From Cacajao melanocephalus (lineage: Eukaryota > Chordata > Mammalia > Primates > Pitheciidae), in the NCBI GenBank assembly GCA_963573385.1, contig CAUYLG010021625.1, positions 1-64,000 on the forward strand: 64,000 nucleotides of DNA. The letters are read 5' to 3'. The notes beneath the pieces were generated by a model, which made no database searches, was not told the origin of the DNA, and saw nothing but the letters and a program-made list of their open reading frames with translations. Positions 13,440-30,880 of this stretch are shown here, piece after piece; within the stretch, counting starts at the first letter, position 1; the number at the start of each line of letters is the position of its first letter. The translations under genes were made by a program, and so were the position numbers.

Positions 13440-14657
13440 TCATCTTTCTTGGGCTCTCAACAATACTCAACACTTTGACCACTATTCTGTCTTCTTCTTC
13501 CTTTGGCACTGCATTTTCTTGGTTTTCTTCCTTACTTTCCTAGGCACTGCTTCTCTGATTCCTTTGTAGTTTCCTGCTCCTCTCCCTAATTATTAAGTAT
13601 AAAAGTACCTCAAAATTCAGTTTTAGATTCTTTTCTGTTTTCATTATAATCTCTCGGCCTAAGCAACATCACCCACACCAATGGTTTTAGTTATCATCTG
13701 TATGCCAGTGATCTCCACATATGTGCCTCTAGCCCAGACCTTGCCTCTAAATTCCAAATCTGATCCACTAATCCAAGGTTAGACTCTTCTTCCAAATTCC
13801 AAGTGCTTCGCTGACATGGCCACTTAGTATCTCAAAATTGCAAAGTTTAGTCCAACTGAGTTCATGAACTCTTGTTTTCCTTATCCCTCATCCCCCCAGT
13901 TATTCAAATCAAACATCTAGTAGTCAGTCATCCCTGATGTCTCCCTCACCTCCATTCTTCCATTCTCCGTATTTGTTGCAGCACTAACTCCTGGCAATTT
14001 TATTTCTAAAATCTAATTGATCTACTTCTTTCCAATCACCACTAATCTAATTTGGTCTCACTGTATACAGTGTGGGCTCCTCCAGTCAGTCTCCATTTTG
14101 CAGCAAAAATGATCTTTTCTAAAAATGATCTTTTCTAATAAGACTATGTCACTTCTCCAAAAAACTTCTTAAACCGTTTCTCATTGCTCTAGGATAAGTC
14201 TAGAGTTCTTAAGGTGACCTACAAGACCATGCAAGGTGTGGCCTTACCTGCCTTTTCCAGTCTCATTTTCACCTTGTTTCCTGGGCAGACTTCCTGGTCT
14301 TCTTTCAGTTTCTCAAAAACGCTGTGATCCCAACAGCCAAAGGCTCTATGCATGTGCCATTCTCTCCTTTAGCTATCCTATCTCTTACTCATCCTTCAGC
14401 TCTCAGCTTGAAAGGGACATCCTTGAAAAACATTTCTGACCTCCCAGATACATTCAAGATCCCTTATTATGTCAGGTCTCTTACCACTATGTACCCTCCT
14501 TTCTTAGGACTTACTGCAGCTTGTAACTACATTTTGATATGCGTAACTACTAGGTTAATGTCTGTGGCTCCCACATTAGCACAAAGACCATGTCTATTTG
14601 GGCCTGCACAGTGCCTGGCACATAGGAGTTACCAAATACATATTTCTTGAATGATTA
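13440..14657 (+). mobile_element. L2, about 1.2 kb including 3' end
   Basis: Long diverged L2. 'gttcatgaactcttgttttcc', 'cagtcatccctgatgtctccc', 'gaccatgcaaggtgtggcc' and 'aagaccatgtctatttgggcc' occur in L2 order. The 3' end is 'cagtgcctggcacatagg' with a TTGAATGA-type terminus at about 14,647-14,655. A 16-bp direct repeat ('aaaatgatcttttct') at about 14,107-14,137 is local. Confidence 0.75.
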
Positions 14658-14713
14658 TTGTTCTTTGAGTTTATTTTCCAGGATTCTAGAAGGTTGTTGT
14701 GTCATGAAATTAG

Positions 14714-14797
14714 ATTACTGATCATTTTCAAGAGAGCAATCTTCTGTATGACTATATTACTGATCATTCTGAAGAGACTGATCTTCTGTATGACTAG
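14714..14797. repeat. 42-bp tandem duplication
   Basis: 'attactgatcatt' ... 'atcttctgtatgacta' occurs twice with a 42-base period and a few differences. Confidence 0.85.
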
Positions 14798-15684
14798 TGG
14801 GAAGAAATGCACAAATGTGTTGGGAGACAATTCTCTGTGGGACTCTAGTATTTCTGTATGCCTTGTGAGCAGAGGCACTAACAGCTTTTGTTTTGTGATT
14901 GTTTTAGACCATATATTCAAGGATTTTTTTCTTTTTTTTTTGGCAAACAGCCTTGGAAAATATACATAGTGTCCCCTACCCCACCCAAAGCAGGGACACA
15001 TTTGTTTACCATCCAATATAGTAAAGATCATGTCTTTGGAGGTAAGGGTCAAGCAGGTTTTCTTGCAGCCTATTATAAAAAGATTGGGGATTTCCTAAGC
15101 TTCAAGTTACTCAGCTATGAGGCAGACCCAGTGCAGGTGCATCACTCACCTGAACCACACCATGTAGCTCCAGGTGAGACCTGGGGGCAAGAGAACTGAC
15201 TGAACATGACACTGGTGCTGCTTGCTGTGCCATGAGTAATACACCCCTTTCACCCCAAAGTCCCAAATCTTCTGCCAGCTTCCATGAAACTATAGCAGGT
15301 TAAATGATCAGCTTGCAAGGAGGGTAAAATATCAGACCCTTCACAGTTCTTGACAAAGTACGGTGGGTTAAAAAGAAAGACAAAGATGAATAAGTCAGAC
15401 AGCAAGTGGAGACTATTTAGAAAGCTTGGGAAAAAAGTTTGCTGATGAAGAGGAGAGATGGTACAGCAGATTGTGGTGGGAGGAGTGTGCTGATTGAATT
15501 CTCTGAACAATATTGGGGGCCTTAACTCTGAACAGAGCCAGACAGAACACTATTGCTGTTGTTCCTTTATTTAGGGAACAGGTGCAAGTCTGAAAGAGGA
15601 GAAGGAGGTGGCAGTGGTTGACCTGGAGGTACACCACTTAAAGTGGCCATAGCTTTTTTTTTTTTTTTAAATTTCCAAGAAGGG
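14798..15684. other. Single-copy-looking DNA, no gene seen
   Basis: Several open frames of 60-116 codons overlap on both strands here. None shows a domain, and they conflict with each other. Confidence 0.4.
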
Positions 15685-15920
15685 GTGTAGTATAATGTGG
15701 GGCAGGAGAGACAAGCTTTGGAGTCAGGTAGATCTGGGCTTCAGTTGCAGCTCTGTTACTAACTAACTGATTGATCGATCTTGGGCTTGTTAGCCAACAT
15801 TTCTGGCCTCAGTTCCTCATCTGTAAACTAAGGATAAAATACCTACTTTGCAGGTTTAAATTGCATAATGCATGAAGATGCCTGTTATATGCTTGATGTT
15901 CAATAAATAAATGTGAGCTA
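15685..15920 (+). mobile_element. MIR, near complete
   Basis: 'tttggagtcaggtagatctgg', 'cagctctgttactaactaac', 'cctcagttcctcatctgtaaac', 'aatacctactttgcagg' and 'gttcaataaataaatg' follow MIR from 5' to 3'. Confidence 0.9.
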
Positions 15921-16436
15921 CATGATTAGGATGTCCTGGCTAATTGTGATTTGGTGAGGTTTGGAAAATCCAGAACCTTCCTCCACATTTCCAAGGATTC
16001 TTGGAAAGGAGCTTGGCCAGGGTCCACACTTGCTCTGAATTCTTGATCCTGTTGACATCTCCATCCGTCGCTGTGCTTTCCTATGGATGGAACAGCTCCT
16101 TCCCTAAAAGCAGAGGAAACAAGGCACAGAATAGGAAGCAACTTCACATTGAATGTTGGCCATTTCCACGGCAGGGAATTTTTCACTAGTCATCATTTTC
16201 TTTAGACCACACCCTACCACTATATTGCTGTAGTCCCTCACCTTCTCTAAAGCCACCTCTCTTTAAAACCACCAAGGGCAATTCCCAAATTCTTGTTAAT
16301 TTATTCTTACTCAAAGCAATTTGGCTCTTTGTTTTCTCGATTTTATCCAGAATAGCCTTGGAACCTTAGCTTTATTTCAAAACCAACATGTTTCATTAAA
16401 GTGTTTTCCCATACTAAAGAGTAACTGTTCTTGAGA

Positions 16437-16613
16437 AGTAGTTCTTAAACTTTGCCATGAATAAAAATCACCTGTGGCACTTGTTTAAGCTATAGTGGTT
16501 CCACTACATACTCCCTTCTCACCCCAAAATTTGGATTCAAGAATCTGCATTTTATAAGCACTCCAGGAGACTCTGATGAGGGTAGTCCATGGGCCATATT
16601 TTGAGCATCTTAG
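16437..16613 (+). mobile_element. MER5A-like hAT element
   Basis: 'agtagttcttaaactttgcc', 'aaaaatcacctgtggcac', 'caagaatctgcattttataag' and 'atattttgagcatctta' match MER5A, including the imperfect inverted termini. Confidence 0.85.
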
Positions 16614-17867
16614 AGCAACCAGCTCAAACAAGAGTCAACTTTCACAAATAAGAATTTTTTTCCCTCTGTAACATAGTGTTAAACTAGGGTTGACTCAAGT
16701 GTTCAGGAAAACTGCACATCTATGGTCCATGTCTTTTATATTGTGTATTCTTTATACAGAAGCCAATTAGGAAAGACCAAGGAATTCCCTAATCACAAAA
16801 TGATAATCCTAACAGTCCAAATTTGTCAATGTTAATAATATGGTTTCAAAGCAGTGCTATTGGGGACAGTTACTTCCAAAGGGAAAAGACTTATCTGGTT
16901 ACTGGCCAGGACTTCTTGAATAGCTGCCAGATCTGAAGGGGCTATACAATAATAGACAGATTATAAGGATTTTCTCTAGGCTGAAAAAATAAAGTTTCTA
17001 TATTTGTCTTTTGGACTGTCAACAGCTCTTTGATGTTTTTTTACCACTTTAGGATGCTTTGATAATAGCCCTGGGGTTGAACACACCATGATCGTTATCC
17101 AGCATAACTGGATGACATATGAATCAATTTTAAAGACAGAAGAAGGAGATAGGCATCTATAAGAATAATGAGGCACAGGATGACTTGGAATTTTAAAAAC
17201 TCTCCCCAACTGCCTGGCTTTTATTTTCCCTCAAAAAATCAAATTTCAAAACTAGAGCACTACTTTACCAAGATAACAATAAGACTTTAATCTGGACAAA
17301 ATAAAATTTAAGTGAGTTAGGAAATGAAAATTCAGATTTCTAAATCCAGTTACAATTCACCAAACTTGAGAAAGGTCTTCCTCAAATTTCAGAGGTAAAT
17401 ATTTAAACCAAATCACATTTTAAAGTTACCAGACAAAACAACAATCTATTCATGGTAGGTAAAGATCAAGTTGCCTTTATTATTTTAAAATGTAAGGAAA
17501 GATTGAAACAGCCATCTCTGAAATAAAGACAATGACATATAGTAATGGGAAAAACTAGGAAAATCACTTATAAATTGAAGGCTTTTAATGAAATAAAATA
17601 CAAATTTTACTGATTTCAAATTTTTATCTATAAAGTTTTTAAAAATCAAGGCACATCTGTATTTTGCTTTTATTTTTTCTTTACACTGTATGTATGACAT
17701 AAATCCAGAATTATTATACCAAAAAAGAATGAAAGCTAAAATTAATTACTAATAATACTTAGCATTACTAAAAGAAGGTAAAATAGAGACTCTTTAAAAA
17801 TAATGAACAAAGACTTTACTGAATAAATATTCAGATTCAAATCAAGAAGCTAATATCTTAAAACATT
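16614..17867. other. AT-rich sequence, no gene seen
   Basis: No gene or strong repeat is recognised. The stretch contains 17624-17659, one copy of a 36-bp direct repeat whose partner is at 20224-20259. Confidence 0.4.
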
Positions 17868-17875
17868 AGAAATTT

Positions 17876-18221
17876 TCCAGGCATGGTGGTTCATGCCTGT
17901 AATCCCAGCACTTTGAGAAGCCAAGGTGAGAGGATCACTTTAGGCCAGGAGTTTGAAACCAGCCCAGCCAACATGATGAAACCCTGTCTCTATTAAAATT
18001 CAAAAATTATCTGGGTGTGGTGGCACCTGCCTGTAATCTCAGCTACTCAAAAAACTGAGGCACAAGAATCACTTGAACCCAAGAGGCAGAGGTTGCAGTG
18101 AGCCAAGATCGTGCACTGCATTTCAGCCTGGGTAATAGAAAGACCCTGTCTCCAAAAAGCAAAAAATAAAATAAGAGAAGGGAAAAAAAAGGAAAAAAAA
18201 AACCCCAAAACAAACACAAGA
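17876..18221 (+). mobile_element. Alu (J/S-type), sense, with long A-rich tail
   Basis: It starts 'ccaggcatggtggttcatgcc' and carries both monomers. A degenerate A-rich tail of about 70 bases ends near 18,221. 'agaaatt' flanks both sides (about 17,868 and 18,222). Confidence 0.95.
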
Positions 18222-18543
18222 AGAAATTCAAGTTTGTCCATCTTCCCAACCTACAGAAGACTAAGAGTAAAAATATGATTGTAGTAAAAGTCTCAAAGAG
18301 TTTTCATACTTTTCCCCATCCACATTCAGATTTCTTCCAGAAGATCCTAAGAACTCCAAGGGATTTTCTTGGTATTATATGCCTTATTTCCTTTGCTTTT
18401 AGGGAACTCTTTAAGAAACAGTCCTCCAATTCATTCACCATCTTCCTCCTCTGGCTCATTGAATTGTTTTCTCTTATTGCTTCCAAAGGCAACAAAGCTC
18501 CCCAACTGCGGTGCTGTTTGTTCTGAGGCTACCAACCTCTGAT

Positions 18544-18917
<374 letters not shown>

Positions 18918-19186
18918 TGATATTGTCTTCAGTTCCAAAAGTCCCGGGTACATCATAGTGAAGCATTTAGTTATATAATTTGTTTGCTGCTCTAGGACTC
19001 AGGCATGAGTTCATGGAATAGATAACATGTTCCATGAAGCCCTTTCCTCTAACCTTGGGCAATTGATCTTGAAGGAAAGTTTTCATAGCTTTCTTCACTA
19101 AGGATAAGTTTTTTTCTTCCTCTGCTCTGCCAGTTCTACAGATGTGCTGAAACATGCTCCAATTGTAGGGCAAAAAAACAGTGCCA

Positions 19187-19494
19187 GCTGGGTGTGGTGG
19201 CTCATGCCTGTAATCCCAGCACTTTGAGAGGCAGAAGCAGGTGGATCACGAGGTTAGGTGTTCAAGACCAGCCTGGCCAAGATGGTGAAACCCTGTCTCT
19301 ACTAAAAAGGTAAAAAAGTTAGCTGGGCTGTGGTGGTGGGCGCCTGTAATCCCAGATACTCAGGAGGCTGAGGCAGAGAATTGCTTGAACCCAGGACGCA
19401 GAGGTTGTGGTGAGCCGAGATGGTGCCACTGCACTCCAGCCTGGGCACAAAGCAAGACTCTTTCTCAAAATTTAAAAAAACAAAACAAAAAATC
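19187..19494 (+). mobile_element. Alu (Sc/Y-like), sense
   Basis: Begins 'gctgggtgtggtggctcatgcc'. 'gatcacgaggt' is the diagnostic state of Sc/Y types. 'cagtgcca' lies at both ends (19179 and about 19496). Confidence 0.95.
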
Positions 19495-19799
19495 CAGTGC
19501 CACATTTCTTCAAGGCTACCAGGACCAGTCAGCTGTGGCTCCTTGTCAGCATAAACAACAAACATATGACATGGTTTCTAATCTCTGAAGTCCTAGCCAG
19601 GACTTTGACTAATATATTTTAACCAGAGAGATTTAAAATACCTAGTCATGGAGACAAAATACATTAATGCAAAAATATATTCAGAGATATAACATTTGAC
19701 ATGAATAGCTCAGCTAACATTTGCTATAGAGCTCAAAAGGACAAGCAATCAGTTGCTATGAGATGATCAAAGATAGGCATTGTGCTTTTAAATTTTAAC

Positions 19800-19975
19800 T
19801 GATTTTATTTAATGTTCAAAACAACATTGTGATCAAAGTACTATTAGTCTCATTCTATAGACAAGAAACATTGCTGTGAGTGGTTAAATTTACATACACA
19901 TATGTACAGCTAAGAAAGTGGCAGAGCTGGGATTCATACCTAGGCATGTATGACTCTAACAAAGATTCATTGCTG
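19800..19975 (-). mobile_element. MIR
   Basis: 'caaaacaacattgtgatc', 'cattctatagacaagaaac', 'gtggcagagctgggattcatac' and 'gcatgtatgactct' follow reverse MIR. Confidence 0.85.
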
Positions 19976-20019
19976 GCCAAGCCTTAGACTTCTAGATCTT
20001 CTGGTAGGCCCATCTGTGC

Positions 20020-20400
20020 TCTTCCTTGTCAAATTCTATTTTAGCAAAGAATCCTGCTAAGTGAGTTTAGCAAGAATTCCTATTCTCAATAGCTGATTAT
20101 CCTTGATATCTGATCAAGTTTCTCATCCTCCACTATCTCTTGGGTGACATCTAAACACTCTGGCCTATCTTCAGCAAGAATCCTGTTAGGTCAGTTTAGC
20201 CGGAATCACTCTTACCCCTGATGTTATCTATAAAGTTTTTAAAAGTCAAGGCACACCTGCTGACCCCCATACTGATCCTTGGCTCCAAATTCTTACTAGC
20301 CCATACTTTACTGAGAATTGTGCCCTATCTCTCTCCCCCGCTGCAAGACCCCATTGCAGCGTTCTCTTTTTCTTTAACAACTCTTAACACACTCTTTACA
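20020..20400 (+). repeat. Unassigned old interspersed repeat
   Basis: Two internal copies of 'gcaa(a)gaatcctg(c/t)ta(a)g..agtttagc' (about 20,045 and 20,173) and a later 'ctctcccccgctgcaagacccc' suggest an old LTR-like repeat. The family is not identified. Confidence 0.35.
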
Positions 20401-20865
20401 TTATTTCATGTTAGCTCAGGAGAGTTGAAATTTAACGTGAACCTTGAAGAATAGGCTTCAAATAGAATGACCAGAGTACAGTACTCTTGTAGGAAGGATA
20501 CCTAACAAAGGTATGAAAGTGGGAAAATGCCAAGTATGCCTGGGGGTAAGAAATGAGCCAGGACAAACGTTTGTGATGTGTAGATACATGGCAGAAAAAG
20601 AAGTTTGGCCTAAATTGAGAAATATTTTGATTGGCACATGATACATTTAGGAACTACTTATTTTTAATCAGGGGTCAGAGGAGTAAAATGGCAAAAGTGA
20701 AAAAGCTATTTGATATTGTTGTTTAATGTCCCTTTTCATTATTACTTGTCAAGCCACAGTTGTTATCAAAGACATTTTAAATAAGCAACACATTAAAACA
20801 AAACAAACAGGAAAAAAATCTTTATAGATTACTGCCATTAGAAAAGGAATTTTAACTTTGTATAA

Positions 20866-21216
<351 letters not shown>

Positions 21217-21230
21217 AGGAAATTGATTTT

Positions 21231-22066
21231 TATCACAGGGGGAAAAAAAGGATATTTATTTATTCCTTGTTTTAAGATAAATCAAAGACCTAAAATAATT
21301 TACATAACTGAGAAATGAAATAAATACTTTTTAAAGAAAGGTATTATTATTTGACTAATATATCTTTAGGGAATAAAATGAAGAAATAGTAAAACAACAA
21401 GCCAACACTGCTAAATTGAGAAACACTGATAAAGTGGGACACCACTCAGCCTGTCAATGAACTATTATGTTCTATTATAAACCTCTCCTTGAAGCAATTG
21501 GATTCAGACACATTAGGGGTTAGACAGACTTTTGTGGGCTAGTCTAGAAATTCAGCTGTCATTTATAACTTTGTTTCCATGGCAGAATGCTTCTACAAGT
21601 TCTAAACAGCAGACTTTCAAATTAACTTTTAGAATATAACCCATTTGCAACTTGGGGACTGCCTGTGCTTTGAATGTAGATTGTCTGTTGTAACTAGGGC
21701 TTTAACTCCACTGAATCTCAGAGGATTTCAAACTAGTTAGTACCTTTCTTTCAAATCCAATAACTTATTTGGGAAAGGGGTATTTTAAAAAGTAACCCAT
21801 CTGGTGTGAAGAAAAGGCAAATCCAATAATTTTTTTCTAATAAGGGCCTAATTAATTATAAGAAAGAAAACATTTTGTTTGTAAGAAGAAACATTTTGTC
21901 TATAAGAATTAGAAAATATTTAAGTATTTATAACATTATGTAATGGAAGACAGGATTTGTTTATAATCTTTTTGCATATAGTTTGTCTCTACAATGCAAA
22001 GGTAACAGAAAGTAAACAATTGAGTCAATTATCCTTAGAATGACTATCTAGTACTCATCTTAATAA
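21231..22066. other. AT-rich sequence, no gene seen
   Basis: No exon or clear repeat. Confidence 0.4.
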
Positions 22067-22076
22067 TGACATTTGA

Positions 22077-22386
22077 GGCCAGGAGTGGTGGCTCACTCCT
22101 GTAATCCCAGCACTTTGGGAGGCCGAGGCGGGAGGATCACCCAAGGTCAGGAGTTTGAGACCATCCTGGCCAACATGGTGAAACCCCATTTCTACTAAAA
22201 ATACAAAAAATTAGCCGGGCATAATGGTGCATGCCTGTAATCCCAGCTACTCAGGAGGCTGAGGTGGGAGAATTGCTTGAACCTGGGAGGCAGAGGTTAC
22301 AGTAAACCAGTGAACCAAGATTGTGCCATTGCACTCCACACTGGGCAACAGAGCAAGACTTCATCTCAAAAAAAAAAAAAAAAAAA
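22077..22386 (+). mobile_element. Alu (S-type), sense
   Basis: Full-length sense Alu with an A-tail at about 22,369-22,386. 'gacatttg' flanks both sides. Confidence 0.96.
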
Positions 22387-23575
22387 GACATTTGGATATT
22401 GTAGGTATAATTTTTGTAGGATAGAACTGTAAAAATTGTTTTAGTAATTTTCCATTGAACAGTACATGAAAAGTTGCAAGCAAAGACCTATAAATGATGC
22501 CTGGTATTAAAAATGGTCTATTTGCAAGAGAATGAAATACTTATTGATCAGGAAAAGAATAGAAAACACTTTACTGGATTTCCAGTTAATTTTATGCTTT
22601 CAAGTAACTTCTTCTTTCCTCTTTAACAAGAGAATGATTGAGACAGATTCAGCACAATAAGAAATATCTGTCTCTTCCATCAACTCATACTTTATTGAAG
22701 ACTTTAGTTAAGCTGATTAAATTCAGAGCTGATGGATTTGAAAGGTATTCTACATGTCATGGCCTCTAATGGCCAATAGCAACTCCTCAGTTATTTTGAT
22801 TATCAAAATTACCCCCTTGCATTTCTCAAATGCGCCACAGGGGACAGTACTGCCCCATTTGCAGACCACTCTATTGGATGATCTTCTTGTTGGAGTTCTT
22901 AATGTGGGGTCCGCAGAGACCCATATGCTTTCAGAAGGCCTATGAACTTGGAAGGAAAAAACAAAACTTGCGCCTTCGTGTTCAATATGGCATACTTGTT
23001 ACTTTGTCAAAGACTGTTATTTAATACTCTTATTCAAGTTAAGCAACAATAACCCTCACATTAATATTTCTTTGCCTATAATTTATATGTATTTGCTTGC
23101 TATTTAGAGCATTAGTAAAGAAGCACATTTCTTTTTTAAAAAAGTCAACTGTATTTCAATATAATTGTTTTATTTTGTTTTATTTATTTTATTTAATGCA
23201 AATAAAAACATTATTTTTCGAAGTGGAGTCCAAAGGCTTTACTAGAGAGCTAAAGGGGTTTATCACACTAAAAAAAAAAGTCTATAACTCTAGAACTAGG
23301 ACCTCAACATCTTGGTATTGTTCTGCCCAAGTTAGCTCCTTAGGATAGCATTAAATTAAGGGGTATGATCATGGATCAGAACCAGGACCCCAGTGAGGAA
23401 GTGTCCAAGAGGAGCATCTGAGGGAAAAAAAAATCAATGTAACTCAGAAATAGAGTTAGACCATATTTGTAGCAGTATTGTTAGACTAGCATGAGACAGG
23501 CATGAAAGAAGGTATTGACAAAGTGCTGGATACAGTCTCTTTGACCCATTTTCTCTTTTCACCAGGTTAAACCCT
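22387..23575. other. Single-copy-looking DNA, no gene seen
   Basis: Contains two overlapping plus-strand frames of about 64 codons at 22754-23024. One has a chance CPIC motif. I see no domain and no repeat that I can name. Confidence 0.4.
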
Positions 23576-23712
23576 GGGTTCTCAAACTTTGGTGTGCATG
23601 CCAGTTCTGAAGAGTTTGTTTGGTATTATTGCTTCAGTTGATTTGGAATCACTGGGGTGGAGCATCAAACTCATAGTGTATATGATTCATAGACCAAACT
23701 CGGAGAAACCTG
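23576..23712 (+). mobile_element. MER5-like fragment (weak)
   Basis: 'gggttctcaaactttggtgtgc' matches the MER5A 5' end. The remainder is strongly diverged. Confidence 0.45.
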
Positions 23713-24087
23713 GGCTACACATGTACCTCTTGTACAACGTTTTAAAGGGACCAGTCAGCACCGGATTGCATTTTACTGCTCCATTGCTCTGAAAAGTCCT
23801 TCTCTTATTTCATTCCCCTGGTACATTTTTTTTCTTATCTGTTAAGCCTAGAACACAGATAGACTCCTCCACATTTATTCCTTCCCAAAGCCTTCCCACT
23901 CTTTCCATAGTCCTTTATACATTTCTCAATGCAATAGAGGTTTTCTTTTGTATGAAATTATAATTATTTGTTTAAATATTGATGTCACTATAGTGAGATC
24001 CTCAAGGTTGGGGCTATTTCTATCCATTGTGGTTTTCTTCCCACCTACATCTTAGGTACCTAACTTGAATTGAAATTAAAGAAATTT

Positions 24088-24408
<321 letters not shown>

Positions 24409-24554
24409 TCACAGACTTATTTTAAAATCAATCTCTTGTAGATCAAACTTAGTTAAATAAGAGTGTTACTCTTTTACCTTTTCTTCTCTTAGGTCAAGTT
24501 TCTTAGGAATATTTACATGTACATACACTTATATATTATAAGAAATACCTTACA

Positions 24555-24985
24555 TTAATTATTGTGGCAGAGATAGTTGCCTCCCCAATGCACATTTTTT
24601 GCTTCTTACATACAAGCCATAAAACAAAACAAAACAAAAACCTATATTTCCCAGTCTTTCTTGCAAATAAGGGCAATCATATTACCCAGCTGTGTGCTGT
24701 GAACAGAAATTATTGAATAGGACTTCCAAAAAGACCCCTTAGAAGGAGTACTGATTTAGCTGGTTTGCACATTTTTGTCCTTTTCTCTTTCACCTTCCCT
24801 TTCCTGTCTGGAACATGAACACAATGTTGGGAGGTGAAATGGCCACATTGGGGCCACAAGGTGATATGGACCATAGGATGATTGAGTGAAAAGATACAAG
24901 GAGCCTGGGTCCTGACTGCGTTGTGAATTGCTGACCAACCCTGGCTTTTTTACTTCCCTATTTATTGTAACTATATGAAAATGAA
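24555..24985 (+). repeat. Unassigned old interspersed repeat
   Basis: 'cctatatttcccagtctttc', 'ccttcctgtctggaacatg', 'gatacaaggagcctgggtcctga' is a word order I know from widespread old mammalian repeats. The class is not certain (possibly LTR). Confidence 0.4.
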
Positions 24986-25060
24986 ACACTGATACATTTA
25001 AGTTATCCTTTCTTTCTTTTTTTTTAATTAAAAAAAATTTAGCACTCAGATTCTGACAGA

Positions 25061-25126
25061 TCTTCCTTCCTTTCTTCCTCCCTCCCTCCTTTCTTTCCTT
25101 TTCTCCTCTTCCTCCTTCTCCTTCTC
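25061..25126. repeat. 66-nt uninterrupted pyrimidine tract
   Basis: Only C and T over 66 bases, with further CT-rich sequence to about 25,166. It is a polypurine/polypyrimidine tract able in principle to form triplex (H-) DNA. Confidence 0.95.
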
Positions 25127-25479
25127 ATTATCTTCCACCTCTTCCTCCTTTCATTCCCTCCATCAGGTTTCTGCACTATAGTGCAACCTTGACTGATAGT
25201 TATTTTGCCTCATCAATGTCTAGGGTGTTAGTTAACCTATGTTAGTATAGCAGAAAACAAACTAAAGAACTGCCTGTTATTTGGTTACTTATTTGACTAA
25301 AACAGAGACTATTCTACCTGGCTTCACCATCCCTAAACTTACTTAAAACCTCCTCACACTTTAGCCATGTAACTTGTTTGATAAAATAAAATGAATGGCT
25401 GTATTTTGACTGGGTTTTCTCTGAAATACTTGATGCTCGAAAATATTTCATTAAAAGAAATTGTGCCTTATATCTGCAA

Positions 25480-25865
25480 ATAGGAGATTGATTAGCTAAA
25501 TTATTTTATATTACATAGTAATATATGAATATTAAAAAGAATGCTGTTTGTCTATGTTGATTGGCACCCAAAGAGCACCATGACATATTGTTAAGTGAAA
25601 AGCCATTATAAAATAGCATATAAATTAATCTCACTTATAAAAGTCATTCATATGTGTATGTGTGTATGTATATGTATGATATATGTATATTTATACACAT
25701 ATGCAGCTACCTAAACAATATTTACTATAGCCTCCAATAACTAACTGTGGTAAGATTTAAGATGATTTTTACTTTATGTCATTTAATTTTATATGTTGCT
25801 TGCATTTCCAAATGACTGTGATTGTATGATCTTTACAATACCAAAAATAAAAACAATACTTCTTT
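25480..25865 (+). mobile_element. Old L1 3'-end-like sequence (weak)
   Basis: 'tggcacccaaagagcacc', 'tattgttaagtgaaaagcc', a TATG/TG run (25,650-25,706) and a 3' part 'aagatgatttttactttatg' resemble L1M 3' ends. Confidence 0.4.
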
Positions 25866-25984
25866 TTAACAAAAGTAGAGTAACAGTAAGAATATTCTTG
25901 TTAAACATAAAACATTTTACCTAAGAATCTTATTTAATTAAATAACACTTTTAAAGAATAAAGCAAAGGACAAGATTTTAAGTC

Positions 25985-26292
25985 ATCAGAAAGCACTTGA
26001 GCTCTTGGACTACTCCCTGGGAGCTCTAAGTTGCCGTGGTAGAGTCTTACTGGACCACGATGCTGTGAAGGCCACATATAGGTGTTCACCATACCTGTGT
26101 CTAGCCTTCCAGTCATCCCCACCAAAGTACAAGTCAGTAATGGAAGCCATCTTAGACCCTCTAAACCAGCCTCTTGGCCAGCAGAATGCCACCAAATGAT
26201 TTCTGTCAACTCCTCTACATGGGACAGATGAATGACCCACCTAAATCCTGACATATAACATCATGATATACAATAAAGTGATTGTTGTTAGG
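25985..26292 (+). repeat. Unassigned old repeat, possibly MaLR-type LTR
   Basis: 'ccagtcatccccaccaaag', 'ggaagccatcttagaccct' and 'catcatgatatacaataaagtg' follow a common old mammalian repeat order ending in a polyadenylation-like AATAAAG. Overlapping short frames here are by-products. Confidence 0.4.
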
Positions 26293-26714
26293 GTAAAAAG
26301 ACTTGAATTCTTATCATTCTCCTGTCTTGGTACAGTGGTTCTATCTACCCAGGTACCCTCTTTAGAAGAGATTTAGAGGCTGGAGATTTAGGGTAACTCT
26401 CTTGCTTGGTGTCTAGAGCCTGCCTGAAATTGAGGGCTCCCTGGCAGAATTTCTCTGTCTTGTTCCATCTGTTTTACAAGTGTCCATCTTAAAACCTTTC
26501 TACTGTTAAACACAGAAAGCCACAACATTATCAATATGTTTAAGAAGAAAGGAACACTGATTAAAAGACTCAATGACAACGTAGTTCTAAAGAAAACATG
26601 TACTGAAATGTACAGTCATCACTGTGAAGATCAGCAGGGCTACTGCACTGCAATGTCTGGGTTTCAGGGAAATGGAACTCCCTGAAGTTACATAACAACC
26701 GTGGCTTGGGAGGC

Positions 26715-30403
<3,689 letters not shown>

Positions 30404-30439
30404 TCAACGTTCACCTTCATATTAACAGGTGCTCTACTC

Positions 30440-30880
30440 ATCTCTCACCTGTACTTTGGTCCACTTTCAGTTTCTCTCTTCTCTTGAAATAACACCTCCG
30501 CCATTCCTCAGCTGCTGGGCATATTGGCTGCTTTCAGCTCATAGTGTTTCTCACTGGAAATCATGCGCTGCCACAGAGAGCTGCCTTGTTCGAAGAACCA
30601 CTCCCTCTAAGGCAGTTTATGGTCAATGACTGGCTGGTATGGGATTAAGAGGCCTCTTGAGGGGTCATCCCAGCCCAGAGCTCCTTGTAGGATTGGATGA
30701 GGTCTCAACTGCAACAGCTTTGAGGGTCAGCTCCTCTGCTCCCAACTGCATTCCTCACTTCCTTACAGGTGTATCTTCTGAGAGCATTCTCCATGTGAAT
30801 GTTTTGCAATCAACACCTCATCTATTCCAGTCAACACCTCATCTCTTCCTATTTTCAGGGAAGCCAATTTAAGACAGAGG
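30440..30880 (+). repeat. Unassigned old repeat with 21-bp internal duplication
   Basis: The end 'cagggaagccaatttaagacag' and the earlier 'acaggtgtatcttctgagagc' match a familiar old mammalian repeat whose class I cannot fix. 'tcaacacctcatct' recurs at about 30,810 and 30,831. Confidence 0.4.

Noticed and set aside
22830..23024. Short frame containing CPIC, resembling part of a RING/zinc motif
   Set aside because: Only one CxxC pair, an alternative overlapping frame of equal length, no further cysteine/histidine pattern and no splice context.
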